Below are positions 38,253 to 47,640 of a stretch of 54,919 nucleotides of DNA, piece after piece. Origin of the DNA: Pseudomonas fontis. Lineage in GTDB: Bacteria; Pseudomonadota; Gammaproteobacteria; Pseudomonadales; Pseudomonadaceae. How positions within the stretch are numbered: position 1 is the stretch's first letter; each line of letters opens with the position of its first letter. The notes under the pieces are model-generated. The model was not told where the DNA came from, searched no databases, and saw nothing but the letters and a program-made list of their open reading frames with translations. Both the position numbers and the translations under genes were made by a program. The stretch lies in assembly GCF_028656955.1 (NCBI RefSeq), contig NZ_JAMDGY010000015.1:1-54919 (forward strand), written 5' to 3'.

Positions 38253-39950
38253 ATGCGCGGGTTGATCAAGGGACTGTTGCTGCTGCTCTACCTGTCGAGT
38301 TTTTACGGCTACTACCTCGAACGCATCGATGCCCTTGGCCTGGGCTTGCCGTTGTTGCTGTATGCCGGGGTATTTGCCGTGCTGGTCGCGGCCTTGTGGC
38401 TGGCCGCGAACATTCGCCAGACGCCGTTGCGTTGGCTGTTTGCCCTGGCGTTTTTTGCCAGCGCAGTGTTCTTCGACGCCTACACCAGCATCACTGCGGA
38501 CTACCTGACCTACAGCGGCTTTGTCTCGATGGTGTATTCCGGTGGCTTTATCGGCGATGCACTGGACCAGTACCGCAGCGTGATCATCACCTCGTTGGCC
38601 AAGGCACTGCTGTTGCTATTGGGCCTGGGGATCAGGCCCGGTGAGCGGCCCTATATGCCACGGGTATTGCCCTGGGCCGCGCCGCTGCTGGGGCTGGCTT
38701 TGCTGACCGGCATCCTGTTCATCCGCGCCGGCGAAGGCGCGCGCGGGCTGCCGGTGATGTACACGCCGCTGGCCTATATGAACCTGTTCATCTACGAGCA
38801 CTTCCATGACAGTGTCGGCCCGCGTGAGCCGGTCACGCTGCCGCGCACCGGCCCGGCCCTGGCCCGCGATATCGTGTTGATCATCGACGAAAGTGTCTCG
38901 GGCAACTACCTCGACCTGAACACCGCGCACGGCGTGCGCAGCAACCTGAACCAGCCCCAGCCGGGCGTGAAGCTGTTCAACTATGGCTATGCTGCCTCGG
39001 TTGCCAATTGCAGCGCCGACACCAACGTCACCCTGCGCTATGGCGGCACCCGCACCGATTACCTGCGGATCAACTCGACCATGCCGTCGATCTGGCAGTA
39101 CGCCAAGCAGGCCGGGTTGGGGACGGTCTATATCGACGGCCAGCGCACTGGTGGCAACCTGCAGAACCTGATGAATGCCACGGAAAAGCGTGATATCGAC
39201 CAGTTCATCCAGTTCGACGACACGCCAGTGCGTGACCGCGATATGGCCGCCGTGGCCAAACTGATCGAACTGCTGGGGGACGGCAAGCCGCAGTTGATCG
39301 TAATGAACAAGGTCGGTGTGCATTTCCCGGTGCATGACAAGTACCCGGACGATTTCATGCTCTATCGTCCGGCCTTGCCGCGTGGGCGCTACACCGATAT
39401 CACCGACACCGGCCAGCGTGAGGGCTTTGGCGGGCAGCCGGCGGACTGGGCGTTGTACCGCAACTCGTACAAGAACAGCGTGCTGTGGAATGTCGGAGAG
39501 TTCTTCAAGCGGCTGTTCGCCCAGGGGGATCTGAGCCAGGCCGTGGTGATCTACACCTCCGACCATGGGCAGGACCTGCACGAGCGGGGCAATCCGGGCT
39601 TGAACACCCATTGCGACAGTGACCCGGTGGAGGAAGAGGGCCTGGTGCCGCTGGTGGTGATCCAGGGCGCGGGGCTGCACACGCTGGACTGGCAGGCGCA
39701 GTTGGCGGCGAACAAGGACAAGTCCAGCCACTACAACATCTTCCCGACCTTGTTGCAGTTGCTGGGGTATGACCCTGCGGCGATTCAGCCAGTCTACGGG
39801 CGGGCGCTGGATGTGCAGACAGAGGATGATTTCAGTTTCAACACCCGCTTCAATGCGCGGCTGGGGGCCAAGCCGGTGTTCAAGCATATTGATTTGAGCG
39901 AGGTGGTGACGCCGACCGAAGATGCGCAGTCGGTGAGCACGACGCCGTAA
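38253..39950 (+). CDS. Sulfatase-fold membrane transferase (EptA/OpgB-like)
   Basis: A 565-residue protein with about five N-terminal membrane segments (to residue 175) and a periplasmic alkaline-phosphatase-superfamily domain. DIVLIIDESVSGNYLDL supplies the first metal ligand; a Ser/Thr in ANCSADTNVTLR is the likely nucleophile; VGVHFPVHDKYP and YTSDHGQDLHE supply later ligands. Relatives transfer phosphoethanolamine or phosphoglycerol to lipid A or glucans. GAGGA precedes the ATG. Divergent from the polysaccharide operon, it may decorate that polymer; the donor and target are unknown. Confidence 0.8.
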   Translation: MRGLIKGLLLLLYLSSFYGYYLERIDALGLGLPLLLYAGVFAVLVAALWLAANIRQTPLRWLFALAFFASAVFFDAYTSITADYLTYSGFVSMVYSGGFIGDALDQYRSVIITSLAKALLLLLGLGIRPGERPYMPRVLPWAAPLLGLALLTGILFIRAGEGARGLPVMYTPLAYMNLFIYEHFHDSVGPREPVTLPRTGPALARDIVLIIDESVSGNYLDLNTAHGVRSNLNQPQPGVKLFNYGYAASVANCSADTNVTLRYGGTRTDYLRINSTMPSIWQYAKQAGLGTVYIDGQRTGGNLQNLMNATEKRDIDQFIQFDDTPVRDRDMAAVAKLIELLGDGKPQLIVMNKVGVHFPVHDKYPDDFMLYRPALPRGRYTDITDTGQREGFGGQPADWALYRNSYKNSVLWNVGEFFKRLFAQGDLSQAVVIYTSDHGQDLHERGNPGLNTHCDSDPVEEEGLVPLVVIQGAGLHTLDWQAQLAANKDKSSHYNIFPTLLQLLGYDPAAIQPVYGRALDVQTEDDFSFNTRFNARLGAKPVFKHIDLSEVVTPTEDAQSVSTTP

Positions 39951-39963
39951 CTGCGTAGGCCGC

Positions 39964-40036
39964 ATCGCCGGCAAGGCCGGCTCCCACAGGGTCCATGGCC
40001 ACCCTGATTTCTGTGGGAGCTGGCTTTGCCAGCGAT
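39964..40036. repeat. REP pair between convergent genes
   Basis: ATCGCCGGCAAGGCCGG... (39964-39988) and TGTGGGAGCTGGC... (40012-40036) face each other across 23 bases, between the convergent sulfatase-like and LysR genes. Confidence 0.85.
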
Positions 40037-40067
40037 GCAAGGCACAGCCTTGCCAGGGCAGGTGGCT

Positions 40068-41003
40068 TTACACCAGCTTGTGCAATGCCCTGAACATCTG
40101 CGCTTCTTCCACCAGCCAGTCATGCACTGCCCGCGCACTTGGGTGGGCCAGGGTGCCGGCTGAATACAGCAGCACATAGCGCTTGTGGTTGGCGATCGGC
40201 AGCCCGAACGGCACGATCAGTGTGCCTCGTTCCAACTCGTCATTGAGCAAGGTGCGCCGCGCAATCGCCACGCCGATTCCGGCAATCGCCGCCTCAATGG
40301 TCAAGTGATTGCGGTTGAACGTGTGCCCACGGCGCACATCCAGCCCCTGCGCACCAATCGCCTCCAGGTAGAACTCCCATTCCGCGTACTCCGAGCTGCC
40401 GCGCCAGGCCGTGATGTCGTGCAACAACGGGTAATGCACCAGGTCGGCCGGGCCATGCAGCGGCGGGCGTCCGCGCAGCAGGGCCGGTGAGCACACCGGG
40501 AAAATTTCTTCATCCAGCAGCGGCGTGGAATGCATGCCGGGGTAGCTGCCGTCGTTCAGGTCGATGGCCAGGTCAAAGTCGCCTTCGTGCAACGCCTGGT
40601 TGCTGTCCTCGGCCACCAGGCGCAACTGGATATCCGGAAAGCGCTGTTGCAGGCGCGGCAAGCGCGGCGTCAGCCATTTGGCCAGGAACGAGGGGATCGA
40701 GCGCAAGCGCAGGGTGCCACGGATATCACCGGCATCCAGGCGCAGCAATTCGGCTTCGATGCTGCCGTAGGCTTCGTTGACCGTCAGCGCCAGGCGCTGC
40801 CCCTCGGCCGTCAGCTCGACGCCACGGGCCCGGCGCAGGAACAGGCGAAAGCCCAGGCGCTCTTCCAACTGGCGAATCTGCTGGCTCACCGCCCCTGGGG
40901 TGATATGCAGCTCCTCCGCGCAACGGGTGAACGACAAATGCCGCGCCGCACAGGCAAACACGTGTAGCCAGACATACAGCTGACCATTCATTAGCCGCTT
41001 CAT
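40068..41003 (-). CDS. LysR-family regulator
   Basis: A 311-residue LysR-type regulator of the GcvA/DsdC-like group. The winged helix-turn-helix (about 10-65) contains LSFTRCAEELHITPGAVSQQIRQLEERLG; the effector domain follows from about residue 93. It is divergent from the L-serine dehydratase gene, the usual arrangement for a LysR regulator and its target, so it may sense serine or a related amino acid. A symmetric site sits directly beside its start codon. Confidence 0.87.
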   Translation of the reverse strand: MKRLMNGQLYVWLHVFACAARHLSFTRCAEELHITPGAVSQQIRQLEERLGFRLFLRRARGVELTAEGQRLALTVNEAYGSIEAELLRLDAGDIRGTLRLRSIPSFLAKWLTPRLPRLQQRFPDIQLRLVAEDSNQALHEGDFDLAIDLNDGSYPGMHSTPLLDEEIFPVCSPALLRGRPPLHGPADLVHYPLLHDITAWRGSSEYAEWEFYLEAIGAQGLDVRRGHTFNRNHLTIEAAIAGIGVAIARRTLLNDELERGTLIVPFGLPIANHKRYVLLYSAGTLAHPSARAVHDWLVEEAQMFRALHKLV

Positions 41004-41005
41004 CG

Positions 41006-41020
41006 TTTAGTCCTGCTAAA
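41006..41020. promoter_or_regulatory. LysR-type operator candidate
   Basis: TTTAGTCCTGCTAAA is a 5+5 dyad that contains T-N11-A (TTAGTCCTGCTAA), the basic LysR-box form. It begins 3 bases upstream of the LysR ATG, so it would suit autoregulation more than activation of the divergent gene. Confidence 0.4.
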
Positions 41021-41149
41021 GCCTTGTGTAGGAGTTTTCGTTGGTCATTGCCGTTTGAGATCGGCAGTATCGCGCAACTTCGCGACACCTATCAATTTTT
41101 ACACAACGCCGCAGGGTGACATCGGTCGCCTGAGCGTGCAGGCATTAGC

Positions 41150-42526
41150 ATGGCTATCAGTGTTTTCGATCTTTTCAAAATTGGTATCGGGCCTTCCAGC
41201 TCGCATACCGTGGGCCCGATGCGGGCAGCCGCCAGCTTTGTCGCAACCTTGCGCGGGCAGGGGTTGCTGGAGCAGGTGGGCCGGGTCGAGGTGCGTCTGT
41301 ATGGCTCGCTGTCGGCGACCGGTGTTGGCCATGCCACCGACCGCGCCTGCCTGCTGGGGCTGATGGGCGAGTGGCCGGACCGGATCGACCCGCACAGCAT
41401 CGAGCCGCGTATCCAGCAATTGCACGACAGTGCCGTGCTGATGCTCGACGGCAGCCAGCCAATCCCGTTCGACTGCCAGCGTGACTTGCTGCTGCTCGAT
41501 GAAAGCCTGCCGTACCACCCCAACGCCATGACCCTGGAGGCCAGTGGCGAGGCGGGTTTGCTGTTGCAGCAGACCTATTATTCGGTGGGCGGTGGTTTCA
41601 TCGTCGAAGCCGCTGAAATCGGTGGTAAAGGCAGTACGAGCGAGCAGGTTTCGCTGCCCTACGACTTCGACAGTGCCGAGCAACTGCTGGCCTTGTGCAA
41701 GAAGCACAAGCTGCGGGTGAGTCAGCTGATGATGGCCAACGAGCTGGCCTGGCGCGAGGAAGCTGACGTGCGCAGCGGTTTGCTGCAACTCTGGGCGGCG
41801 ATGCGCGAGTGTGTCGACAACGGCCTGCGTAACGAAGGCATTCTGCCCGGCGGGCTGAAGGTCAAGCGCCGCGCGGCCAAGCTGCACCGCAGCCTGCAGG
41901 AGCTGGGCAAGCCGAACGTGATCGGCTCGACCTTGAGCGCCATGGAGTGGGTCAACCTGTTCGCCCTGGCGGTCAACGAAGAGAACGCCGCCGGCGGGCG
42001 CATGGTTACTGCGCCCACCAATGGCGCGGCGGGGATCATCCCGGCGGTGCTGCATTACTACATGAAGTTCTGCCCCGAGGCCTGCGACGACGATGTCGTC
42101 AACTTCCTGCTCAGTGCGGCTGCCGTGGGCATCCTGTGCAAGAAGAACGCCTCGATCTCCGGCGCCGAAGTGGGCTGCCAGGGCGAGGTCGGTTCGGCCT
42201 GCTCGATGGCTGCCGCCGGCTTGGCCGACGTGCTCGGGGCGACCCCGGAGCAGTTGGAAAACGCTGCGGAAATCGCCCTGGAGCACAACCTTGGGCTGAC
42301 CTGCGACCCGGTCGGCGGCCTGGTGCAGATCCCGTGCATCGAGCGCAACGCGATTGCTGCGGTGAAGGCGATCAACGCGGTGCAGATGGCGCTGCGTGGC
42401 GATGGCGAGCATTTCATTTCCCTGGACCGGGTGATTCGCACCATGCGCGACACCGGGGCCGATATGCACGAGAACTACAAGGAGACGTCTCGCGGCGGGC
42501 TGGCGGTCAGCTACGTCGAGTGTTGA
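41150..42526 (+). CDS. sdaB: L-serine ammonia-lyase, iron-sulfur type
   Basis: A 458-residue single-chain L-serine dehydratase that deaminates L-serine to pyruvate and ammonia using a 4Fe-4S cluster. The N-terminal regulatory domain has [16 protein letters not shown]; the catalytic domain has [16 protein letters not shown] and the cluster Cys residues in [23 protein letters not shown] and [18 protein letters not shown]. It lies upstream of a serine-type transporter and divergent from a LysR gene. P. putida has several paralogues, so the sdaB name is approximate. Confidence 0.93.
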   Translation: MAISVFDLFKIGIGPSSSHTVGPMRAAASFVATLRGQGLLEQVGRVEVRLYGSLSATGVGHATDRACLLGLMGEWPDRIDPHSIEPRIQQLHDSAVLMLDGSQPIPFDCQRDLLLLDESLPYHPNAMTLEASGEAGLLLQQTYYSVGGGFIVEAAEIGGKGSTSEQVSLPYDFDSAEQLLALCKKHKLRVSQLMMANELAWREEADVRSGLLQLWAAMRECVDNGLRNEGILPGGLKVKRRAAKLHRSLQELGKPNVIGSTLSAMEWVNLFALAVNEENAAGGRMVTAPTNGAAGIIPAVLHYYMKFCPEACDDDVVNFLLSAAAVGILCKKNASISGAEVGCQGEVGSACSMAAAGLADVLGATPEQLENAAEIALEHNLGLTCDPVGGLVQIPCIERNAIAAVKAINAVQMALRGDGEHFISLDRVIRTMRDTGADMHENYKETSRGGLAVSYVEC

Positions 42527-42554
42527 GCTGAATCTGGCGAGGCGTTGCCTCGCT

Positions 42555-42627
42555 TTCGCTGGCAAGGCCAGCTCCCACAGTTTTCATGCACCCTGCTGAC
42601 CCTGTGGGAGCTGGCTTTGCCAGCGAT
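42555..42627. repeat. REP pair between serine genes
   Basis: TTCGCTGGCAAGGCCAGC... (42555-42579) and TGTGGGAGCTGGC... (42603-42627) face each other. A GC hairpin (42628-42634 with 42638-42644) follows at once. Together they may reduce read-through from the dehydratase to the transporter gene. Confidence 0.8.
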
Positions 42628-42692
42628 GGGCCGCACAGCGGCCCCGCACCAAGTTGTTCATAGGCAACAAAAACAATTACAAGGCGAAATCG

Positions 42693-43991
42693 ATGACTGA
42701 TGTAAACAGCACCACGACTATTCGTGTGGATTCGGCTGCGTCCACCACCAGCACCGGCTGGAACCGAAACGACACCACCTGGGCCCTGGGCCTGTACGGC
42801 ACCGCCATCGGCGCCGGTACCCTGTTCCTGCCGATCAACGCCGGGGTAGGGGGCTTCTGGCCGCTGCTCGCGCTGGCCTTGCTGGCGTTCCCGATGACCT
42901 TCTTCGCCCACCGCGGGCTGACCCGCTTCGTCCTCTCCGGGCGCAAAGGCGGCAACGAAGACATCACCGAAGTCGTTGAAGAGCACTTTGGCGTCGGCGC
43001 CGGCAAACTGATCACCTTGCTCTACTTCTTTGCGATCTTCCCGATCCTGCTGGTGTACAGCGTCGCCCTGACCAACACCTTGACCAGTTTCATGGAGCAC
43101 CAGTTGCACATCAGCCCACCGCCGCGCGCCTTGCTGGCGTTACTGCTGGTGTGCGGGCTGATGATCGTGGTGCGCAGCGGGCAGAACATCATCGTCAAGG
43201 TGATGAGCCTGCTGGTCTACCCGTTCGTCGCGGCCCTGCTGTTGCTGGCCGTGAGCCTGATCCCCAACTGGAACGGCGCGTTCTTTGCCCAGGCCGCAGA
43301 AGGCATGGCCCCGGGGCTGTTCTTCAAGACGCTGTGGCTGGCCATTCCGGTCATGGTCTTCTCGTTCAACCATTCGCCGATCATCTCGGCCTTTGCCGTT
43401 GACCAGAAGCACCGCTATGGTGAACGCGCCGACGAAAAAAGCGGCCGCACCCTGGCCGTGGCGCACGTGATGATGGTGTTGACGGTGATGTTCTTCTGCT
43501 TCAGCTGTGTGCTGGCACTGTCCCCAGCGGACCTGGCCGCCGCCAAGCAGCAGAACATCTCGATCCTGTCGTACCTGGCCAACCATTTCCAGACGCCAAT
43601 GATCGCCTTTGTCGCGCCATTGATCGCCCTGGTGGCAATCACCAAGTCGTTCCTGGGCCACTACATCGGCGCCAGCGAAGGCTTCCAGGGCCTGATCGTG
43701 AAAAGCCTGCGTGGTCGCGGCAAACAGCTGCCGGCCAAGCGCCTGGAGCAACTGACCGCGCTGTTCATGGTGCTGACCTGCTGGGCCGTGGCAACCATCA
43801 ACCCAAGCATCCTGGGCATGATCGAAGCCATCGGCGGGCCAATCATCGCCTGCCTGCTGTTCCTGATGCCGATGTATGCGATCCACAAGGTGCCGTCGCT
43901 GCGCAAGTACTCGGGCAAGGCGTCGAACCTGTTCGTGGTGCTGATCGGCCTGATCACCCTGTCGGCGATCGCGTTCTCGGTCATTCCTTGA
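42693..43991 (+). CDS. sdaC: Serine/threonine transporter, HAAAP family
   Basis: A 432-residue transporter with about 11 membrane segments. The first has WALGLYGTAIGAGTLFLPI, the unwound substrate-binding helix of the hydroxy and aromatic amino acid permease family; PVMVFSFNHSPIISAF is another family motif. Position after the L-serine dehydratase supports serine uptake by proton symport. AAGGCG precedes the ATG at 42693. A strong terminator follows. Confidence 0.87.
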   Translation: MTDVNSTTTIRVDSAASTTSTGWNRNDTTWALGLYGTAIGAGTLFLPINAGVGGFWPLLALALLAFPMTFFAHRGLTRFVLSGRKGGNEDITEVVEEHFGVGAGKLITLLYFFAIFPILLVYSVALTNTLTSFMEHQLHISPPPRALLALLLVCGLMIVVRSGQNIIVKVMSLLVYPFVAALLLLAVSLIPNWNGAFFAQAAEGMAPGLFFKTLWLAIPVMVFSFNHSPIISAFAVDQKHRYGERADEKSGRTLAVAHVMMVLTVMFFCFSCVLALSPADLAAAKQQNISILSYLANHFQTPMIAFVAPLIALVAITKSFLGHYIGASEGFQGLIVKSLRGRGKQLPAKRLEQLTALFMVLTCWAVATINPSILGMIEAIGGPIIACLLFLMPMYAIHKVPSLRKYSGKASNLFVVLIGLITLSAIAFSVIP

Positions 43992-44013
43992 TTGCGCTTC
44001 GCTAGCTGTACCT

Positions 44014-44043
44014 GCAGACGGGGGCCAACAGGCCCCCGTCTGC
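44014..44043 (+). terminator. Rho-independent terminator after the transporter
   Basis: GCAGACGGGGGCC (44014-44026) pairs perfectly over 13 bp with GGCCCCCGTCTGC (44031-44043), loop AACA, then TTTCTG. It lies 23 bases past the transporter stop. Confidence 0.88.
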
Positions 44044-44105
44044 TTTCTGCCGCGCCGCGCTTTGCCAACTATGCTGGACTGACCCGCAACGCGTGGAGTC
44101 CTCCT

Positions 44106-46493
44106 ATGCCGTTCAAGCTCGTCGCCCGAGCCGTGCTCCTGTGGTTGCTTTGCCTGCCATGCACAGCCGGCTTCGCTGCCGATACCGTGGATGTTCAGGC
44201 CGCGCTGGATGTGCCGGTCACGGCCCTGACGGCTGATGACGATCTGCAATCGGTCCAGGACCGTCTTGATGTGCTCAAACAGCAGGTGTCGGTTGCCACC
44301 GAGTACGAGCAACTGGTCACCCTGCGCGATCACGCCGAACAACTGATAAAGGACGCTGATCAGGTTGCGCTGGCCAAGCGCCCGGAGCTGTTGCAGGTGC
44401 AGGCGCAACTTGATGTCATCGGCCCTGCGCCGGTTGTGGGGGCGGCGCCGGAGACCCCGGCGGTGGCGCAGCAACGTGCCATGCTCAGCGATAGAAAAGC
44501 GCTGGCGGTCAGTGAGTTGCAGCAGCTGCAGACCATCAAGGAAAGCGCTTCGCGGCTGACGGTACAAATTGGTGAAGTGCGCCGCAATGAACTGGAATCG
44601 CAGATCACCCTGCGCTCGCAGAGCCTGCTCAACCCGCAGTTCTGGTCGTCGCTGTTTTACCTGGCACCCGATGACCAGCAGCGCCTGAGGGCGTTCAACG
44701 AGCAAGTCGTGTCTGCCGTCGTGGCCGTCTGGCAACCTGAACGACGGGCCAACAGCGTCATGCTGTTGCTGCTCGCACTGGCGCTGTGCACGGTCATTCG
44801 CCAGTTGCTCGAACGCTTCCTCGGCCGCTACTGCATGCGCAGGCTGCCGGTGGGGCGACTGCGGCGCAGCACGCTGGCCCTGCTGATGACGCTGACCACA
44901 CTGGTGACGGTGGGCGGCTCGTTTGCGCTGGTGTACCGGGTATTCATCCCGCAGGACAACTTGAGCCCGGCGTTGCAGAACTTTGCCGAGGAGTTCGTTA
45001 CCCTCACGTTCACCTGCGTGTTTCTTGCCGGCCTGAGCCGTGCGTTGTTGTCGGTGCATCACCCCTCCTGGCGGCTACCGGACATTGCCGACCCCGTGGC
45101 CTTGGCGATTCGGCCATTTGCCCCGTTGCTGGCGGCGGTGCTGATGGTGTGCGCGACTTCGCTGCGGGTGAGTTACGTCATCGGCATGAGCGTGCAGGTC
45201 AATATTCTCGGGCGCGGCCTGTTGGCCCTGATGGTCATCCTGATCGTAGGCGCGGCCCTGTGGCGTCTGCATCAGGCGCGCAAGCAGATGATTGCTGCGG
45301 GCGAACCCATCGAGGACCGCACGCTGCTGTCCGGGCTGTTGCTGCTCGGTGTGGCGGCGGTGCTGCTGGTGGCGTCGTTCGCCTTGTTGACCGGCTATAT
45401 CTCGTTCGCCTCGTTCCTGGTGTACCAGCTCATCTGGTTCTACATGGTCCTGAGCTGTGTCTACCTGCTGACGCAATGGTTGCTGGATGTCTGCGAAAGC
45501 CTGTTCTCCCCGCGCCATGCGAGCGGCAAGGCGCTCAAGCAGGTGCTGGGCCTGGGCGATGAACGCCTGGAACAGGTGGAGATTGTCCTCAAGGGGGCGA
45601 TCCGTGCGTTCCTCCTGCTGCTCATGGTGGTAGCGCTGTTTGTCGGCGGTTTTGGTACCTCCTTGACCGAGCTGTTCAACAGCACGCTGGTGGTGCTGGG
45701 CGGTGAGGGGCTGCGCACCCTGAACATCGTGCCCAGGCACTTGCTCAACGGCGCGCTGATCTTCCTGATTGGCTGGTACCTGATTCGCACCCTGCGCCGC
45801 TGGCTGGACGCGGAACTGCTGCCCAAGACCGACATGGACCCGGGCATGTGGGCCTCGCTCAGCACGCTGTTCAGCAATATCGGCTACGCAGTGCTGATCG
45901 TCCTGACCTTCTATGCGTTGGGGGTCAAGTGGAGCAACCTGGCGTGGATCGTCAGCGCCTTGTCGGTGGGGATCGGCTTTGGCCTTCAGGAGATCGTCAA
46001 GAACTTCGTCTCCGGGCTGATTCTGCTGACCGAGCGACCGGTCAAGGTCGGCGACCTGGTGAGCTTTGGCGAGATCGAAGGCGACATCAAGCGCATCAAT
46101 GTCCGGGCCACGGAAATCCAGTTGGCCGACCGTTCGATGGTCATCGTGCCCAACTCCCAGCTGATCTCGCAGAACCTGCGCAACGTGACCAAGGGCGGCG
46201 TGGCCCAGGGGGTGGCGATGCTTGAGCTGACCTTTACCCCGGACATCGACCCGGAACAGATCAAGACCTTGCTGTACGAGAGTTTTTCCGAGCACGAGGC
46301 GATTCTGGAAAAGCCGGCGCCGACGGTGCGTTTCATCAAGGTGACGGTCGATGGGGTATTGGTGCGGGTGACGGGTTTTGTCAGCAGCCCTCGGGTGGTG
46401 CTGGGCACCAAGAGTGAATTGCTGATCGATATTCTCAAGCGCTTGCACGGGGCGGGCATTGCATTGGCGGGTACGCCGGCGGTGCTGAAATAG
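44106..46493 (+). CDS. Large MscS-family mechanosensitive channel
   Basis: A 795-residue channel. A signal peptide (to about residue 22) is followed by a periplasmic helical domain (about 35-180), roughly ten membrane segments, and a C-terminal MscS core. The pore helix and following loop read GIGFGLQEIVKNFVSGLILL and RPVKVGDLVSFG, and the beta domain has VPNSQLISQNLRN. The size lies between small MscS and MscK/MscM. It would release solutes during hypo-osmotic shock. GGAG precedes the ATG at 44106; the in-frame sequence before it overlaps the terminator. Confidence 0.88.
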   Translation: MPFKLVARAVLLWLLCLPCTAGFAADTVDVQAALDVPVTALTADDDLQSVQDRLDVLKQQVSVATEYEQLVTLRDHAEQLIKDADQVALAKRPELLQVQAQLDVIGPAPVVGAAPETPAVAQQRAMLSDRKALAVSELQQLQTIKESASRLTVQIGEVRRNELESQITLRSQSLLNPQFWSSLFYLAPDDQQRLRAFNEQVVSAVVAVWQPERRANSVMLLLLALALCTVIRQLLERFLGRYCMRRLPVGRLRRSTLALLMTLTTLVTVGGSFALVYRVFIPQDNLSPALQNFAEEFVTLTFTCVFLAGLSRALLSVHHPSWRLPDIADPVALAIRPFAPLLAAVLMVCATSLRVSYVIGMSVQVNILGRGLLALMVILIVGAALWRLHQARKQMIAAGEPIEDRTLLSGLLLLGVAAVLLVASFALLTGYISFASFLVYQLIWFYMVLSCVYLLTQWLLDVCESLFSPRHASGKALKQVLGLGDERLEQVEIVLKGAIRAFLLLLMVVALFVGGFGTSLTELFNSTLVVLGGEGLRTLNIVPRHLLNGALIFLIGWYLIRTLRRWLDAELLPKTDMDPGMWASLSTLFSNIGYAVLIVLTFYALGVKWSNLAWIVSALSVGIGFGLQEIVKNFVSGLILLTERPVKVGDLVSFGEIEGDIKRINVRATEIQLADRSMVIVPNSQLISQNLRNVTKGGVAQGVAMLELTFTPDIDPEQIKTLLYESFSEHEAILEKPAPTVRFIKVTVDGVLVRVTGFVSSPRVVLGTKSELLIDILKRLHGAGIALAGTPAVLK

Positions 46494-46497
46494 AAGG

Positions 46498-46522
46498 GAT
46501 GGCCTGCACCGTGCAGGCCATC
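46498..46522. terminator. Hairpin between convergent genes
   Basis: GATGGCCTGCA (46498-46508) pairs perfectly with TGCAGGCCATC (46512-46522), loop CCG. It sits between the channel gene and the convergent DUF1842-like gene. Neither side has a long T-run. Confidence 0.6.
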
Positions 46523-46535
46523 ACCTTGTCGACGG

Positions 46536-47018
46536 TTAAGCGTTTGCCGGCTGACGAATCAGGGCACGCAAGCGGGTGTGGCTGTGTTCAGCCGCCGCCT
46601 TGTGCGTTTGCGCTGTTTCGGTCGGGGCCTGGTGCACGCTGGCGTGCGGGACCACTTGCCAGTGGCGCTCAGGGCCGTTGAGCGGCAGGTAACGGTAGCT
46701 GGCGGTGCCAGACTCCCAATCAGCAGCAAGGATGCCGTGCAGATGGAAGGTCTGCTCCAGCGTGCTGAACGGGCCGCTTGGGCTGCCGGTCAGGTTCAGC
46801 ACGATGTGCGCTTCACCTTCCCCGAGCAAGAGGTCCGAGTATTCCCCCCACACATCTGCGTGGAAGTTCAGTGGCGGGTAGGTGCTCTGGAAAATCCGCG
46901 CGACACCGCTGACTCGTTTCGCCGGGGTGTTGACCAACAGGTCGAGGGTCAGCACAGGGGCACCGAGCAGGCCGGTGGTGACATTGATACGGGTATGGAA
47001 CAGTCCTACTGCTGGCAT
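46536..47018 (-). CDS. DUF1842-like protein, second of pair
   Basis: A 160-residue beta-rich soluble protein paralogous to the gene just upstream. Shared motifs are VGLF near the start, LDLLVNTP, VSGVARI, YPPLNFHADVWGEYS and a later W-containing GTASYRYLPL strand. I place it in the DUF1842 family from memory. Function is unknown. No signal peptide. It lies 19 bases after the paralogue, so they form a two-gene operon. The last 30 residues are His/Ala-rich and unlike the partner. Confidence 0.75.
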   Translation of the reverse strand: MPAVGLFHTRINVTTGLLGAPVLTLDLLVNTPAKRVSGVARIFQSTYPPLNFHADVWGEYSDLLLGEGEAHIVLNLTGSPSGPFSTLEQTFHLHGILAADWESGTASYRYLPLNGPERHWQVVPHASVHQAPTETAQTHKAAAEHSHTRLRALIRQPANA

Positions 47019-47037
47019 GGTATGACTCCTTGTCTGG

Positions 47038-47640
47038 TCAGGCGCGGCTGGACTTGCCGGCTTTGCCGGAAGCGGTCTTGGTCGAATCGATCGCGTGGCT
47101 CAGGGTCTGGCTTACGTCAGCACCGGCAATGGCCTTGAGGTGCTCCGCGTTGCCGGATGCGATGGCGGCTTCCAGGGTCGCCGAATTGAGTCGAGCCTGT
47201 TTGTCGACCGCACCGGATTCCTTGACCCGCGAATCTTCGCGCTTGGCAGGCACCTGGCCCACGCTGATCCACTCCTGTGGGCTGACCTGGTATTCATAGG
47301 TAGCCACGCCGGTCAGCCAGTCCACGTTGAGGACCAGGCGTTCCTTGAAGATCACGGGCGAGTTGGCGGTCGGGCCGCCGTGGTTGCCCTGCAGGGTGAC
47401 CAGGATCTTGCTCTGGCTGGGTGGCAGGACGGTCAGGTAGCTGTAGGTGCCCCAGACATCCACATGCAGGTTCAGCGGTGGATTGGTGGCCTGGGTGATC
47501 TGCGCGGTGCCGCGTACGCTCTGGCCTGGAGTGTAGATCAGCAGATCAAGCTCTTGGCGCTGAGCGCCAGCGGCGCCGGTGCCGATGACATAGGACACGG
47601 GGAACAGTCCTACCGAAGGGGCTTGTAGAGAGTCAGTCAT
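47038..47640 (-). CDS. DUF1842-like protein, first of pair
   Basis: A 200-residue protein with the same core as its neighbour: VGLFPVSYVIGTG, LDLLIYTPGQSVRGTAQI, NPPLNLHVDVWGTYS and GVATYEYQVSP. Its extra C-terminal segment has LNSATLEAAIASGNAEHLKAIAG, which recalls the small DUF1843 domain often found beside DUF1842, so this may be a fusion. GGAGG lies before the ATG at 47640; the longer in-frame start is not supported. Function unknown. Confidence 0.75.
   Translation of the reverse strand: MTDSLQAPSVGLFPVSYVIGTGAAGAQRQELDLLIYTPGQSVRGTAQITQATNPPLNLHVDVWGTYSYLTVLPPSQSKILVTLQGNHGGPTANSPVIFKERLVLNVDWLTGVATYEYQVSPQEWISVGQVPAKREDSRVKESGAVDKQARLNSATLEAAIASGNAEHLKAIAGADVSQTLSHAIDSTKTASGKAGKSSRA

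Noticed and set aside
43140..45062. A 640-codon minus-strand frame across the transporter and channel genes
   Set aside because: Its His/Gln/Arg-rich composition is typical of a frame shadow, and it crosses the terminator at 44014-44043.
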